Positions 1-9,178 are shown, counted from the first letter of the stretch. The stretch is DNA of 39,540 bases from Clostridiaceae bacterium (GCA_012521705.1 JAAYLX010000015.1:1-39540), one strand, 5' to 3'. Numbers and translations are program-made. Notes: generated by a model not told the origin, from the letters alone.

Positions 1-2
1 AC

Positions 3-758
3 AAGCTGTATTATGTAAATGCCCGGGTTGATACCTGGAGGGACAGTCTGCAGTTGTCAATTAATAAAATCCAGCTTGCCGATGAAGAAGACCAGAAACG
101 CATAAGTGAATTTGTTCCTTCGGCACCTCTGACCCCGCAGGAAATGCTGGACGAAATCTATTCCTATGCTGCAAAAATCTCAAATACCGAAATGCGTGCT
201 CTGGTCATGAAGCTTTTGGATGAAAAAGAGGAAAAGCTCATATATTATCCTGCGGCCAAAAGTCTCCACCATTCCATAAGAAGCGGACTTCTGTACCATA
301 TTGTGAGGATGCTTCGCTCCGCCGAGGCCTTAAGCGGGGTTTATGAAGGTCTTAATACAGATCTCCTCTACTCAGGAATAATAATTCATGACCTTGCCAA
401 GATAGGGGAGTTGACAAGCAATAACCTGGGTATTGCCGAATACTCCAAAGAAGGGCAGCTCCTGGGTCATATCGTATTGGGAGTAATTGAACTTGAAAAA
501 GCGGGAAATGAATTGGGTGTATCCGATGAAATTATGCTCCTTCTTAAGCACATGATAGTTTCCCACCACTACGAAGCCGAGTATGGGAGTCCGAAAAAAC
601 CCATGTTCCTTGAGGCTGAACTGTTGCATCATCTGGACCTTATTGATGCCAGAATCTACGATTACCAGAATGCAACAAAAAACATTGAGGCCGGACAGTT
701 TTCCGATCCGGTATGGTCGCTGGATCGAAGAAGTATATATAAACCTGATATTTCCTGA
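3..758 (+). CDS. 3'-5' exoribonuclease, YhaM family (5'-truncated by window edge)
   Basis: The reading frame is open from base 3, so the true start lies upstream; 251 residues are visible. The family is usually a little over 300 residues, so roughly the first fifth is missing. The first ~25 visible residues (YYVNARVDTW, then LQLSINKIQ) look like the last strands of an OB-fold nucleic-acid-binding domain. The rest is an HD-type metal phosphohydrolase domain with an early His (LHHSIRSG), the HD pair in IIIHDLAKIG, and later His/Asp residues in SHHYEAEYGSP and HHLDLIDARI. OB + HD is the architecture of Bacillus YhaM, which trims RNA and single-stranded DNA from the 3' end. An internal TTG at 54 would start after the OB-fold and is not the gene start. 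The downstream PhoH gene (gap 62 bp) is also linked to RNA metabolism. Family assignment is good; the exact substrate is inferred. Confidence 0.8.
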   Translation, partial: KLYYVNARVDTWRDSLQLSINKIQLADEEDQKRISEFVPSAPLTPQEMLDEIYSYAAKISNTEMRALVMKLLDEKEEKLIYYPAAKSLHHSIRSGLLYHIVRMLRSAEALSGVYEGLNTDLLYSGIIIHDLAKIGELTSNNLGIAEYSKEGQLLGHIVLGVIELEKAGNELGVSDEIMLLLKHMIVSHHYEAEYGSPKKPMFLEAELLHHLDLIDARIYDYQNATKNIEAGQFSDPVWSLDRRSIYKPDIS

Positions 759-820
759 CCGATTTAATTAATTTACTCATAAGATAAATTAGATTTATAT
801 ACTGAGCTGGAGGAGATGGT

Positions 821-2191
821 ATGGTAAAAAATTACATACTTGACACCAATGTAATTATTCATGATCCTTTCTGTTTTTATAATTTCGAAGATAACAACAT
901 TATTATCCCGATAATTGCCATAGAAGAGCTGGATAATATTAAAAAGAGAGAGGGAATGGTCGGCTACCATGCAAGAGTGGCAGCAAGGGAACTAAACAAA
1001 CTCAGGGAATTCGGCAACCTGTCTGAAGGAATCAGGACTGAAAAAGGCGGCACTATCCGCATTGAACTTGACCATATGGATATGCACTTTGTTCCGCCCG
1101 GAATAGATACAAGCAAGAATGATACCAAAATACTGGCCATGGCAAAAAACCTCATGGACGAAAACAAAGATATACCGACAATTTTGGTTACAAAAGACGT
1201 GTATATGGCCATAAAGGCGGATTCTTTCGGTATTCCCGTCCAGGATTATCACAATGACAAAATACTTGCCGATGAGATCTATAAAGGATACAGGGATATT
1301 TATGCTTCATCCGAGAAAATAAACCAGATCTTTAACGGTGGATTGTCAGAAAAAGAACTGGAGTTGGATGAACCCCTTCTTCCCAATGAATTTTTAAATA
1401 TAACAAGTACCGATGACTCAACACACCAGGTTCTGACCCGCTTTGACGGCAAGAATATTGTGCCGCTGAAGTATCAGAAACACACCGCCTGGGGGCTTAC
1501 TCCCATTAACAGGGAGCAGAAGATGGCATTTGAACTATTAATGGACAATAGTGTACCATTTGTGACTATCACCGGTGGCGCTGGTTCGGGAAAAACCATA
1601 CTTGCTACCGCTGTTGCCCTCGAAAAGGTTATAGAGCAGAACGAGTACAGTAAAATAGTTTTCGTAAGGCCAACAATTGCTGCAGGAAACGATATCGGAT
1701 ATCTTCCCGGAACTGAAGACGAGAAATTAAGGCCTTGGATGGGAAGCTTTTACGATGCAATTGAAAACCTCATGGGTTTCAGAAGCAGCGACAAAGAGGA
1801 TCATTCAAGATTAGGGAAAATCGGGAGAAAACCAAATTTTTCAGTGGAAAGTTTCATTGAGACCTATAAGTCCAGAGGAATAATTGAAACAAAGACTTTC
1901 ACATATATGAGGGGAAGAACCTTGAGCAATGCCATGGTCATAGTGGACGAGGCCCAGGAACTTACTCCGCACCTTGCTAAACTTATGCTCACCAGAGCAG
2001 GATTCGGGTCAAAATTTGTATTTCTTGGCGATCCCACCGACAACCAGATTGATAACGTATTGGTGGATGCCCGAAGCAATGGCCTTGTATATACTGTTGA
2101 AAAAATGAAAACTTTTGATATAACTGGCCATGTTGCGTTAAAGCAAGTAGAAAGAAGCCCGCTTGCCAGAATTGCGGAAAAAAGCATGTAA
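821..2191 (+). CDS. PhoH family protein, PIN domain + P-loop ATPase (YlaK-like)
   Basis: 456 residues in two domains. The N-terminus (about 1-140) is a PIN-type RNase domain: it opens YILDTNVIIHDP with the first acidic metal ligand D8, and has further acidic positions near DTSKNDTKILAMA and VTKDVYMA. The C-terminal half is the PhoH ATPase with Walker A GGAGSGKT (about residues 251-258) and Walker B AMVIVDEAQEL (about 371-381), plus the QVERSPLARI ending typical of PhoH. Family knowledge: PIN-PhoH proteins (Bacillus YlaK, mycobacterial PhoH2) are proposed RNA helicase/RNases. The start is the ATG behind GGAGGAG. It sits 62 bp after a YhaM-type exonuclease, consistent with a shared RNA-processing role, which is inference. 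Confidence 0.88.
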   Translation: MVKNYILDTNVIIHDPFCFYNFEDNNIIIPIIAIEELDNIKKREGMVGYHARVAARELNKLREFGNLSEGIRTEKGGTIRIELDHMDMHFVPPGIDTSKNDTKILAMAKNLMDENKDIPTILVTKDVYMAIKADSFGIPVQDYHNDKILADEIYKGYRDIYASSEKINQIFNGGLSEKELELDEPLLPNEFLNITSTDDSTHQVLTRFDGKNIVPLKYQKHTAWGLTPINREQKMAFELLMDNSVPFVTITGGAGSGKTILATAVALEKVIEQNEYSKIVFVRPTIAAGNDIGYLPGTEDEKLRPWMGSFYDAIENLMGFRSSDKEDHSRLGKIGRKPNFSVESFIETYKSRGIIETKTFTYMRGRTLSNAMVIVDEAQELTPHLAKLMLTRAGFGSKFVFLGDPTDNQIDNVLVDARSNGLVYTVEKMKTFDITGHVALKQVERSPLARIAEKSM

Positions 2192-2285
2192 TTGGGCAGA
2201 TTCCAATTATTGTAATGCAGGAGTATTAATAGTAATAATAATTGTAATTTGACAAAAGACCGGCATTGTTAAGGAAGTGTACATA

Positions 2286-3419
2286 ATGGTTCAAATAGTG
2301 AAAGTTGAAAACAAAAGCCAACTCAGGACATTTATCAAATTTCCTTTTAAACTCTACGACAATAATCCCTATTGGGTTCCTCCTTTAATTGCCGATGAAA
2401 TCTTCACTTTGTCCGAAAAAAAGAATCCTGCATTCGAATACAGTGAGGCAGAGCTGTGGCTTGCATATAAAGATGGGGAAGTGGTTGGCCGCATAGCAGG
2501 CATAATAAACCACAGCTATATAAAAAAATGGGGGAAATCCTATGCCCGTTTTGGCTGGATAGATTTTATAGATGACTACGAGGTCTCTGCTGCCCTTTTT
2601 GACACTGTTGAAAAATGGGCAAGGGAAAAAGGCATGTCTGGAATTCACGGACCCCTGGGTTTTTGTGATTTGGATAAGCAGGGCATGCTGGTTGAAGGAT
2701 TTAATGAAATGGGGACCTTTATAACCATCTATAATTACCCATATTATATGAAGCATATTGAACGTTATGGATATCAGAAAGATGTGGATTGGATAGAGAT
2801 TGACATTACTCTTCCCGAGTCGGGTGATTTTGCCGATAAGATTTCCGCGCTGGCAGAAAGGGCAAAGGAGAAATACGGTTTAAGCGTAGTGCCTTTAAAG
2901 AAAAGCAAGGATGTCATCCCTTATGTGCCTGAAGTTTTTGACCTTTTGAATGAGGCTTATAAGGATCTTTACGGGGTAGTACCCATTACCGAAAAACAGG
3001 TTCAGTCTTATGTAAAACAGTTCTTCTCATTTGTTAATGTGGATTATATAAGCCTTGTAAAGGATTCGGACGGAAAGCTCGCCGGATTCGGAATTATTTT
3101 TCCATCACTGTCAGAGGCTGCGAGAAAGAGTAAAGGACGCCTTTTCCCATTCGGGTTCATGGAGTTTTTAAAAGCGATCAGGAAAAATGATACTCTGGAC
3201 CTTTATCTTGTCGCTGTAAGGCCGGAGTTGAAAATGAAAGGCGTTCCCTATATCATGCTGGATGAACTCACCAGAACTGCTATGAAAAATGGGGTTGTAA
3301 GGGCAATCGCCTCACCTGAACTTGAGACAAATCTTGCCGTCCAGTCCATGTGGAAGAATTACAATACCCGGGTACACAGAAGAAGAAGATGTTATCTTAA
3401 ATTGCTGGATCAATCATAA
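2286..3419 (+). CDS. GNAT-fold N-acetyltransferase-like protein (YghO type)
   Basis: About 377 residues. The N-terminal part reads as a family of large acetyltransferase-like proteins (FIKFPFKLYDNNPYWVPPL, then WLAYKDGEVVGRIAGIIN, a typical GNAT beta4/acyl-CoA-loop pattern) followed by IHGPLGFCDLDKQGML. A second GNAT-like segment (LVKDSDGKLAGFGIIFPSL) lies near residues 255-275 and LDLYLVAVRPELKMKGVPY near 305-325. The substrate is unknown. I prefer the ATG at 2286 over the in-frame GTG at 2277, because the AAGGAAG ribosome binding site ends at 2277 and leaves 8 nt to the ATG. It stands alone between phoH and the nfeD/SPFH pair, with short gaps that allow co-transcription. Confidence 0.62.
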   Translation: MVQIVKVENKSQLRTFIKFPFKLYDNNPYWVPPLIADEIFTLSEKKNPAFEYSEAELWLAYKDGEVVGRIAGIINHSYIKKWGKSYARFGWIDFIDDYEVSAALFDTVEKWAREKGMSGIHGPLGFCDLDKQGMLVEGFNEMGTFITIYNYPYYMKHIERYGYQKDVDWIEIDITLPESGDFADKISALAERAKEKYGLSVVPLKKSKDVIPYVPEVFDLLNEAYKDLYGVVPITEKQVQSYVKQFFSFVNVDYISLVKDSDGKLAGFGIIFPSLSEAARKSKGRLFPFGFMEFLKAIRKNDTLDLYLVAVRPELKMKGVPYIMLDELTRTAMKNGVVRAIASPELETNLAVQSMWKNYNTRVHRRRRCYLKLLDQS

Positions 3420-3475
3420 TATAGATTGTTGGCAAATAAACTTCCTAAAGAGTTTCAATTGGGGGAGGGATGAAA

Positions 3476-3913
3476 ATGGAAGCTTATATCTGGTTGGGAC
3501 TTGTACTTGTGCTCATTGTCATAGAAGCTGCTACTGTAAGCCTGACAACAATCTGGCTGGCAGCAGGTTCATTGGTGTCATTTATTTTGGCCATGCTTAA
3601 GCTCCCTATCTGGGTGCAGATCACCTGTTTTTTGGCAGTATCTGTTGTTTTGCTTGTGTTCACCCGTCCTTTGGCGGTAAAATACCTGAAAGTCCGCGGG
3701 CAAAAAACAAATGCTGATGCTCTGATTGGTGAAAAAGGTATTGTCATCAACGATATTACAGAGCATAATGCAGGCCAGGTAAAAGTAAAGGGACAGGTAT
3801 GGACGGCAGTAAGTACAACCGGTGAAACTCTGGAGAAAGATACAGAAGTGTTTATTAAGGACATTCAGGGAGTAAAATTAGTTGTGGAGAAAATACAGAA
3901 AGTAAATGATTAA
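3476..3913 (+). CDS. NfeD family membrane protein
   Basis: 145 residues. Hydrophobic segments fill about residues 3-25, 28-42 and 45-65 (WLGLVLVLIVIEAATVSL, then WVQITCFLAVSVVLLVF). They are followed by a soluble beta-rich C-terminal OB-fold domain (ADALIGEKGIVINDI, then GQVKVKGQVWTAVS), the hallmark of the NfeD C-terminal domain. It is the short form without the ClpP-like protease domain. The start is moved to the second ATG (3476): the GGAGG at 3464-3468 sits only 1 nt before the first ATG (3470) but 7 nt before the second. It is followed 19 bp later by an SPFH protein; the NfeD/stomatin pairing is a conserved bacterial operon in which NfeD partners the SPFH scaffold in membrane microdomains. 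Confidence 0.85.
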   Translation: MEAYIWLGLVLVLIVIEAATVSLTTIWLAAGSLVSFILAMLKLPIWVQITCFLAVSVVLLVFTRPLAVKYLKVRGQKTNADALIGEKGIVINDITEHNAGQVKVKGQVWTAVSTTGETLEKDTEVFIKDIQGVKLVVEKIQKVND

Positions 3914-3932
3914 ATAATGGAGGTAAAAAAAC

Positions 3933-4853
3933 ATGGGTGCATTCTTAATTCCTTTTTTAATTTTAGTAGGTATCATTATTTTTATTTCTAATGTAAAGGT
4001 TGTTCCCCAGGCTCATGCATTCATTATTGAACGTTTGGGCGCATACAAGGAAACATGGGGTGTGGGGCTCCACATAAAAGTACCTTTGATTGACAAGGTT
4101 GCAAATCGTGTATCACTCAAGGAAAGAATCCTTGACTTCGCTCCCCAGCCTGTTATAACAAAAGATAATGTTACTATGCAGATTGACACTGTTGTGTATT
4201 TTCAGATTACAGATCCAAAGCTTTATACCTATGGCGTAGAGCGGCCCATACTGGCTATTGAGACTTTGACTGCTACCACATTGCGTAATATTATTGGAGA
4301 TCTGGAACTGGATGAGACTTTAACATCCAGAGATATTATTAATAACAAGATGCGCATTATTCTGGATGAAGCAACCGACCCGTGGGGAATCAAAATTAAT
4401 CGTGTGGAAGTTAAGAATATTATTCCACCTGCAGATATCCAGAATGCCATGGAAAAACAGATGCGTGCTGAACGTGAAAGACGTGAAGCAATTCTTAAAG
4501 CTGAAGGAGAAAAGACATCCAATATTCTTGTGGCAGAGGGTAAGAAACAGTCCCTCATTCTGGAAGCCGAGGCTGAAAAAGAAGCTGCAATTCTGCGTGC
4601 TGAAGCAAAGAAAGAAGCAGCCATCAGGGAAGCTGAAGGTCAGGCTGAAGCCATACTTAAAATACAGCATGCTACTGCCCAGGGCCTCAGAATGATTAAA
4701 GAGCAGGAGCTCAGTAAAGAAGTTATTGCAATAAGAAGCCTTGAAGCATTTGAAAAAGCTGCTGACGGAAAAGCCACAAAGATAATTATTCCATCTGACA
4801 TTCAGAACATAGCTTCGCTTGTAACTTCAATCAAGGAGCTGTCAAATAATTAG
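3933..4853 (+). CDS. SPFH/band-7 (stomatin-like) membrane scaffold protein
   Basis: 306 residues. It has one N-terminal membrane anchor (about 3-20), then the SPFH/band-7 domain (VVPQAHAFIIERLGAYKETW, TMQIDTVVYFQITDPKLYTYGV, LRNIIGDLELDETLTSRD, about 25-175). A long charged Ala/Glu/Lys coiled coil follows (about 175-245: AEREREAIL-like heptads, EAEAEKEAAILRAEAKKEAA), and the C-terminus is IIIPSDIQNIASLV. This matches the QmcA/paraslipin class, which oligomerises at the cytoplasmic membrane. The ribosome binding site GGAGG precedes the ATG. It forms an operon with the upstream nfeD, and a strong hairpin terminator follows at 4958. The membrane-organising role is family knowledge. Confidence 0.9.
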   Translation: MGAFLIPFLILVGIIIFISNVKVVPQAHAFIIERLGAYKETWGVGLHIKVPLIDKVANRVSLKERILDFAPQPVITKDNVTMQIDTVVYFQITDPKLYTYGVERPILAIETLTATTLRNIIGDLELDETLTSRDIINNKMRIILDEATDPWGIKINRVEVKNIIPPADIQNAMEKQMRAERERREAILKAEGEKTSNILVAEGKKQSLILEAEAEKEAAILRAEAKKEAAIREAEGQAEAILKIQHATAQGLRMIKEQELSKEVIAIRSLEAFEKAADGKATKIIIPSDIQNIASLVTSIKELSNN

Positions 4854-4957
4854 CAGGGAAATATGTTTCCGGATTATTCGACGAGCATAAATACTGTAAT
4901 CAGCTGTATAATTAAAAAGTAAAAGGTTTAATATTAAAGATAATGAATTCAGAAATT

Positions 4958-4990
4958 AATGATTCCGGGGCTTTGCTCCGGAATCATTTT
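4958..4990 (+). terminator. Intrinsic terminator after the SPFH gene
   Basis: AATGATTCCGG (4958-4968) pairs perfectly with CCGGAATCATT (4978-4988): 11 bp with a 9-nt loop, running into TTTT. It closes the plus-strand block before the convergent SulP gene. The rest of 4854-5114 is AT-rich and holds no recognisable gene. Confidence 0.85.
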
Positions 4991-5114
4991 TATAGTATAA
5001 GCGTTCTATTATCTATGCTTCCTGTTTATTATCCAAAACTTTTTTAATAGAAGCTTTTATATGCAGGTGTTCATTTCTGTTTTTATCCTTTAATCCTTAG
5101 CTGTTATATAATTT

Positions 5115-6821
5115 CTATGTACCTGTTTGCTCATTTTTCGCTTTTCTTTTTCTGTTTTCATTCTTTCTGGCTTGTTTTGTGAGTTCGATATATGCTTTTG
5201 CCCGCTCAACAGCGGCATCCGTACTACTTAAGAAATTGTCGCGGCTGATTAGTTCGATAAATCCGTTCTTTTCCATGACACTCAGCGGCTGCATCTGGAC
5301 ATTGACAAACAAGAGAAGTATCCTGTGCTTTCTGCAATATGAATATGTCTTAAAGATGGCGTGATAATCGGTCTCGTCAATGAAGGATACATACTTCATA
5401 TTGAGAATTATTGCGTGTGTAGGAGTAATGTTGCGCTGAATGATGTTGGTAAACTTATCGGCGGCCCCGAAAAAGAAGGATTCGGATATCTGAAATATCT
5501 GTATGGACGGGTCAATTCCATTCTTCTTGTCCAGAACATAATCTGTCATATCTGCTGTAAGTATGTTATTTGCAGAAGAATCCATAGAAGTTTTTCGCTT
5601 CATAATAAGGAAACATGCCATTATTACTCCCAGTCCGACAGCCGCTGCAGGACCCAAAAAGAGGGTAAATACAAGAGTCAAAAGAAGTACTGCAATATCG
5701 GATTTTGGAGCTTTGAAAAGGTTTTTGAATGTCACCCATTCGGCCATATTCCAGGCAACCATCATTAATATTGCTGAGAGAACGGAAAGAGGAATTAATC
5801 CTGCAAAAGGCATCATAAGAAGCATTGCTGCAATAATGGTTATTGCATGGATTATTCCTGCCACAGGAGTTCTTCCGCCGTTTTTAATACTTGCCGCTGT
5901 TCTTGAAATTGAACCGGTTACGGGAATACCAGCAGCAAGACCTGCAAGAATGTTTGCTATACCCTGGGAAATAAGCTCCGTATTTGAATTATGCCTGTCG
6001 CCGGTCATTCCCTCAGCCACAACTGCAGAGAAGAGTGATTCGGCACCTGCCACTAATGCTATTGTTAATGAGGCAGGAATTAGTTCGGCAATATTAATCA
6101 GGTTAAATCCGGATAATTGAACCGGCGTCAACCGGAAGGACAACTGACTGATGCGGTCGCCCAGGGTTTCTGCATCAATTCTTAACAGCTGGGTAAGGCC
6201 GGTGGTAATGATTATGGCCATCAAAGTACCCGGGATCCTCTTGTTGATAAGAGGCCAGGAAATGATTATAAGTAATGCAATAATTCCAGGGATTAAACTG
6301 TTGAATGAAATTGTCCCCAAGGATTTTATGTACATTGTGAGTCCCGGAATTATTTTTAAAGGAACTTCCGCCATATCAAGTCCCAGAAAATCCTTTAGTT
6401 GCCGGACGAATAATATTATCGCGATACCGCTGGTGAACCCGGTTGTAATGGGATAGGGTATTAATTTCAACAAATTGCCTGTTTTTAGTAAACCTAATAA
6501 TATCAGAATTATCCCCGCAAGAACTGCAGTAACAAATAGGGCGGGATAACCTCTGTCCACAATAATTTCATATGCAATAACCGCCATTGTTCCCGTTGGA
6601 CCGGAGATTTGAACATTGCTTCCGCCTAACAGGGAGACAATGAATCCGGCTATGATTGCTGCAACCAAAACGTTTCCCGGGGAAACTCCGGTAAACGCGG
6701 CAAGTGCGGCAGAAAGGGGGACAGTGATTAAACCGGCAATGATGCCGGCTGAAATATCTTTAAATAGTTGTTCCTTTTTATATCCATCCTGTAATACGGA
6801 AATTAATTTCGGCTTCAGCAT
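5115..6821 (-). CDS. SulP family inorganic anion transporter with C-terminal STAS domain
   Basis: 568 residues. About 10-12 hydrophobic membrane segments occupy residues 20-400, with SulP signatures near the N-terminus (DISAGIIAGLITVPLSAALA, TGVSPGNVLVAAIIAGF, LLGGSNVQISGPTGTMAVIA) and the conserved GITGSISRT-like stretch GIPVTGSISRTAASIKNGGR near 305. Residues ~430-545 form a cytoplasmic STAS domain (IFQISESFFFGAADKF, AIILNMKYVSFIDETDYHAI). The C-terminus is very basic (KNENRKRKAKNE). Family members move sulfate, bicarbonate or dicarboxylates; the substrate cannot be read from sequence. The start ATG lies 8 nt after an AAAGGTG ribosome binding site. It is monocistronic and convergent with the SPFH gene. 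Confidence 0.9.
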   Translation of the reverse strand: MLKPKLISVLQDGYKKEQLFKDISAGIIAGLITVPLSAALAAFTGVSPGNVLVAAIIAGFIVSLLGGSNVQISGPTGTMAVIAYEIIVDRGYPALFVTAVLAGIILILLGLLKTGNLLKLIPYPITTGFTSGIAIILFVRQLKDFLGLDMAEVPLKIIPGLTMYIKSLGTISFNSLIPGIIALLIIISWPLINKRIPGTLMAIIITTGLTQLLRIDAETLGDRISQLSFRLTPVQLSGFNLINIAELIPASLTIALVAGAESLFSAVVAEGMTGDRHNSNTELISQGIANILAGLAAGIPVTGSISRTAASIKNGGRTPVAGIIHAITIIAAMLLMMPFAGLIPLSVLSAILMMVAWNMAEWVTFKNLFKAPKSDIAVLLLTLVFTLFLGPAAAVGLGVIMACFLIMKRKTSMDSSANNILTADMTDYVLDKKNGIDPSIQIFQISESFFFGAADKFTNIIQRNITPTHAIILNMKYVSFIDETDYHAIFKTYSYCRKHRILLLFVNVQMQPLSVMEKNGFIELISRDNFLSSTDAAVERAKAYIELTKQARKNENRKRKAKNEQTGT

Positions 6822-6956
6822 GTTAAATACACCTTTCGTATATTAAGTCGTAATTTTTCGAAGTATATTTAAGCACTTTAAATAAACTACCACGATTACA
6901 AGCAGGTGTAAACAATAATTTTTTAACAATGAAGAGTATCATAAACAGGCATAAAT

Positions 6957-8081
6957 CTATTTTTTCCGGTACACTGCAAGCAACAAATCCACCATCCTGC
7001 CATAACTTTGGACACCGTCTTCTTCTCCATGCAACTTAAGATAGGTATCATTTATTTTATCAGCAACTTTTTTTGCCGGTCCCTGGAACTGACTCCAGTA
7101 TTGCTGCTGATTTCTAAGGTCATTCAAAAGCCCTTCGCCATATTCTGCCATAAGCATCTGGTATCTTTCCGGATCAGCGTTATACAGGGCGTTCATTGAA
7201 TGAATAAGAGCCAGCATCGTTCCTGAGTATTTGAAATCAATATCGGGATGAGCCATGCAGGTAATATAGGATATGAAGTTTGCTTCGTCCTCGTGGGCAA
7301 AACCTCGTTGATGAGCCATTTCGTGCATGATGGTTGAAGGAAGTTCCATGTCGGTTATGTCAATGTCAATATTGGCTTCTCCGGTAATACCCGTATAGAT
7401 TCCTATTATATTGCTGTGTGACATTAACCTTGACAAGAGTACCGGTTTTGGCCGTCCGTAATCACCCCGGAGGAAAGGATATTCCTTTTGTGCCTCTTTA
7501 TAGCCCAAAGGAGCGCGACGGGTAAGGTCCTTAAAATTGCCGTTATTCTTCATGACCCCGGACTGGTCAAGTTTTACCTGATTCCGCAATGTGTTCGCGT
7601 CATGAATAAGACTTTTACAGAGCTCTTCAAGTTCGTCCACCGACGATTCACGGACTTGAATTCCCGCGTTTTGGGCAAATGTCAGCCTTTCGTAATTAAT
7701 GCCCCATAATAAAGTTTGCAGCAGGAACAATATGGAGAACAGCTTTGCCATAAATACCGCAAAGGTAACAATATATATCCATTTTCTGTGGCGTATGGAT
7801 TTAATGACAGAAGAAACGAGACTATACAATATATATATAATAAGGATAATTACCAGTATCTCGGCTAAAGAAAACGGGATAAGTCCTGTCAGCCTGCTCA
7901 GAGGTTGCATAATAAAAGGGTAAATTCCCCTTGAATAATAATTCTCTGTAAATTCAGGGTTTGTGCCCATCAGCCATTTTAACAGGAATGACAGGGGTAT
8001 AAGAAGCAGATATAAAAATTTTTTCCAATATGATGTTGTAAAAGATGCTTCTGATTTTTTACGCCGCCTCTTAAGGCTCAT
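6957..8081 (-). CDS. DUF3810 family membrane protein with HExxH metalloprotease-like motif
   Basis: 374 residues. Two or three hydrophobic segments lie in the first ~130 residues (FLYLLLIPLSFLLKWLM, LAEILVIILIIYILYSLV, YIVTFAVFMAKLFSILFLL), then a large extracytoplasmic-looking region. It contains HEMAH (253-257) followed by QRGFAHEDEANF, an HExxH...E pattern expected to bind zinc as in gluzincin peptidases. This is the DUF3810 family, whose activity is not established. An upstream in-frame ATG (8114) is rejected as the start, since AAGGAGG lies just before the ATG at 8081 and would be inside the longer form. No clear terminator follows the stop. It diverges from the lipoprotein gene at 8311. 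Confidence 0.8.
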   Translation of the reverse strand: MSLKRRRKKSEASFTTSYWKKFLYLLLIPLSFLLKWLMGTNPEFTENYYSRGIYPFIMQPLSRLTGLIPFSLAEILVIILIIYILYSLVSSVIKSIRHRKWIYIVTFAVFMAKLFSILFLLQTLLWGINYERLTFAQNAGIQVRESSVDELEELCKSLIHDANTLRNQVKLDQSGVMKNNGNFKDLTRRAPLGYKEAQKEYPFLRGDYGRPKPVLLSRLMSHSNIIGIYTGITGEANIDIDITDMELPSTIMHEMAHQRGFAHEDEANFISYITCMAHPDIDFKYSGTMLALIHSMNALYNADPERYQMLMAEYGEGLLNDLRNQQQYWSQFQGPAKKVADKINDTYLKLHGEEDGVQSYGRMVDLLLAVYRKK

Positions 8082-8310
8082 TTTGTCCTCCTTGTAACGG
8101 TTTTTGAATTTCAAGATTTATTATACAATAAAAAAATTACTTTTATCAGAGCGGGGTATTTTTAACCGATAATCCCAAATAAATTGAAACCTTACCCGAA
8201 TTTGTTCGTCTAATATTATTGAAAGGAAAATTTTGATTGTTCCGGATATATCAGAATATGCAGGAATATGCCGGCTGTCAGATGAAAAGAGTAAATGAGG
8301 AGGATATAAT

Positions 8311-8892
8311 ATGATTTCGGGAATCAGGAGGAAAATAGCTTTTTCATTAGTTTTAGTATTTATGATGTCTTTGCTTGCAGGCTGTGCTACACTTACTAAT
8401 TCAAAGGACAGAAATGAATTGAATTCGACCTCGGCCGAAAAACCTGAAACCATGGCTGATTCTTCACAAGCTGAAAAAACTGAACCGCTAAGAGCTGAAG
8501 AAAACGGGGAAGATCTCCATGATTTACCGGCAGATTCTCCGGCCGATAAAGAGAATTCGGTAGAATACTATCTTGAAAAGCTTAAAGACAAGTCCTTTAC
8601 CGGAACATATGGTGACGGTGAGGAGCCAAAAGTATGGTATACTGCAGCAGAGGAACTTGGAATGGTTGGAAAGCCAGCTATTCCCGGACTGATTGAAAAA
8701 CTGGAAACCGACGATGATTATGAGCGTGCCCTTGCTCTGTATGCACTTCTTCTTGCGAGCCAGCACGAAAACGTAAAAGAATTCACCAATGGCGAGTATA
8801 TTGATGTGACTCTCAATTTTAACCCGGAGACCCATAGGATTATGGTGGACAAAGCACTGGCATGGTGGGATAAATACAAGGACAACTTCTGA
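8311..8892 (+). CDS. Putative lipoprotein, HEAT-like C-terminal domain, unknown function
   Basis: 193 residues. A type II signal peptide is visible (basic GIRRK, hydrophobic FSLVLVFMMSLLAGC, lipobox LAGC with Cys at 25), so the product should be membrane-anchored on the outer face. A 50-residue acidic, Ser/Glu/Ala-rich low-complexity linker follows. The C-terminal ~110 residues are helical (WYTAAEELGMVGKPAIPGLI, then ERALALYALLLASQ), resembling a pair of HEAT-repeat helices. The start is supported by GAGGAGG 7 nt upstream. I do not recognise a specific family. The next feature is the tRNA-Pro gene 104 bp downstream. Confidence 0.75.
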   Translation: MISGIRRKIAFSLVLVFMMSLLAGCATLTNSKDRNELNSTSAEKPETMADSSQAEKTEPLRAEENGEDLHDLPADSPADKENSVEYYLEKLKDKSFTGTYGDGEEPKVWYTAAEELGMVGKPAIPGLIEKLETDDDYERALALYALLLASQHENVKEFTNGEYIDVTLNFNPETHRIMVDKALAWWDKYKDNF

Positions 8893-8952
8893 TGCTGAGT
8901 TAAGGAGAAATAAACCAAAATAATAAAATACAAAAAGGTATAAAAAAAGGTA

Positions 8953-8981
8953 TTGTAGTTTTTTAAAATATGCATTATAAT
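8953..8981 (+). promoter_or_regulatory. Promoter of tRNA-Pro
   Basis: TTGTAG (8953-8958), 17-bp spacer, TATAAT (8976-8981). The -10 box ends 14 bp before the mature tRNA 5' end, as expected for a tRNA promoter with a short 5' leader. Confidence 0.65.
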
Positions 8982-8995
8982 ATCATTTGTCGCGT

Positions 8996-9073
8996 CGGGG
9001 TGTAGCTCAGGTGGATGAGAGTGCTTGCTTGGGGTGCAAGAGGTCGCTGGTTCAAGTCCAGTCACTCCGACCA
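8996..9073 (+). tRNA. tRNA-Pro (anticodon GGG)
   Basis: A 78-nt cloverleaf. The acceptor CGGGGTG pairs with CACTCCG (one G-T wobble), followed by discriminator A and an encoded CCA (9071-9073). T8-A9 precede the D stem GCTC/GAGT. Anticodon stem CTTGC/GCAAG encloses loop TTGGGGT, giving anticodon GGG, which reads CCC/CCU proline codons. The T arm contains GGTTCAAGTCC. A strong terminator follows directly, so it is a single-tRNA transcription unit. Confidence 0.95.
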
Positions 9074-9077
9074 GTTA

Positions 9078-9114
9078 AAAAAGCGGGTTTCAGAATTTCT
9101 GATACCCGCTTTTT
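9078..9114 (+). terminator. Intrinsic terminator of tRNA-Pro
   Basis: AAAAAGCGGGT (9078-9088) pairs with ACCCGCTTTTT (9104-9114), with an inner CAG/CTG stem, and the 3' arm supplies the U run. The symmetric A/T flanks mean it could also terminate minus-strand transcription from the gene ending at 9179. Confidence 0.85.
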
Positions 9115-9178
9115 CTATTACTTTTACACTTATTATGCTCCTGCTTTAATAATCTGTGTGAAAAATCGACAGGGGTTA

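Noticed and set aside
2250..2255. TTGACA upstream of the GNAT-like gene
   Set aside because: No -10 element occurs 16-18 bp downstream, where the ribosome site and start already lie.
5563..6120. 185-codon plus-strand frame opposite the SulP gene
   Set aside because: It is the antisense shadow of a well-supported membrane transporter, with no ribosome site.
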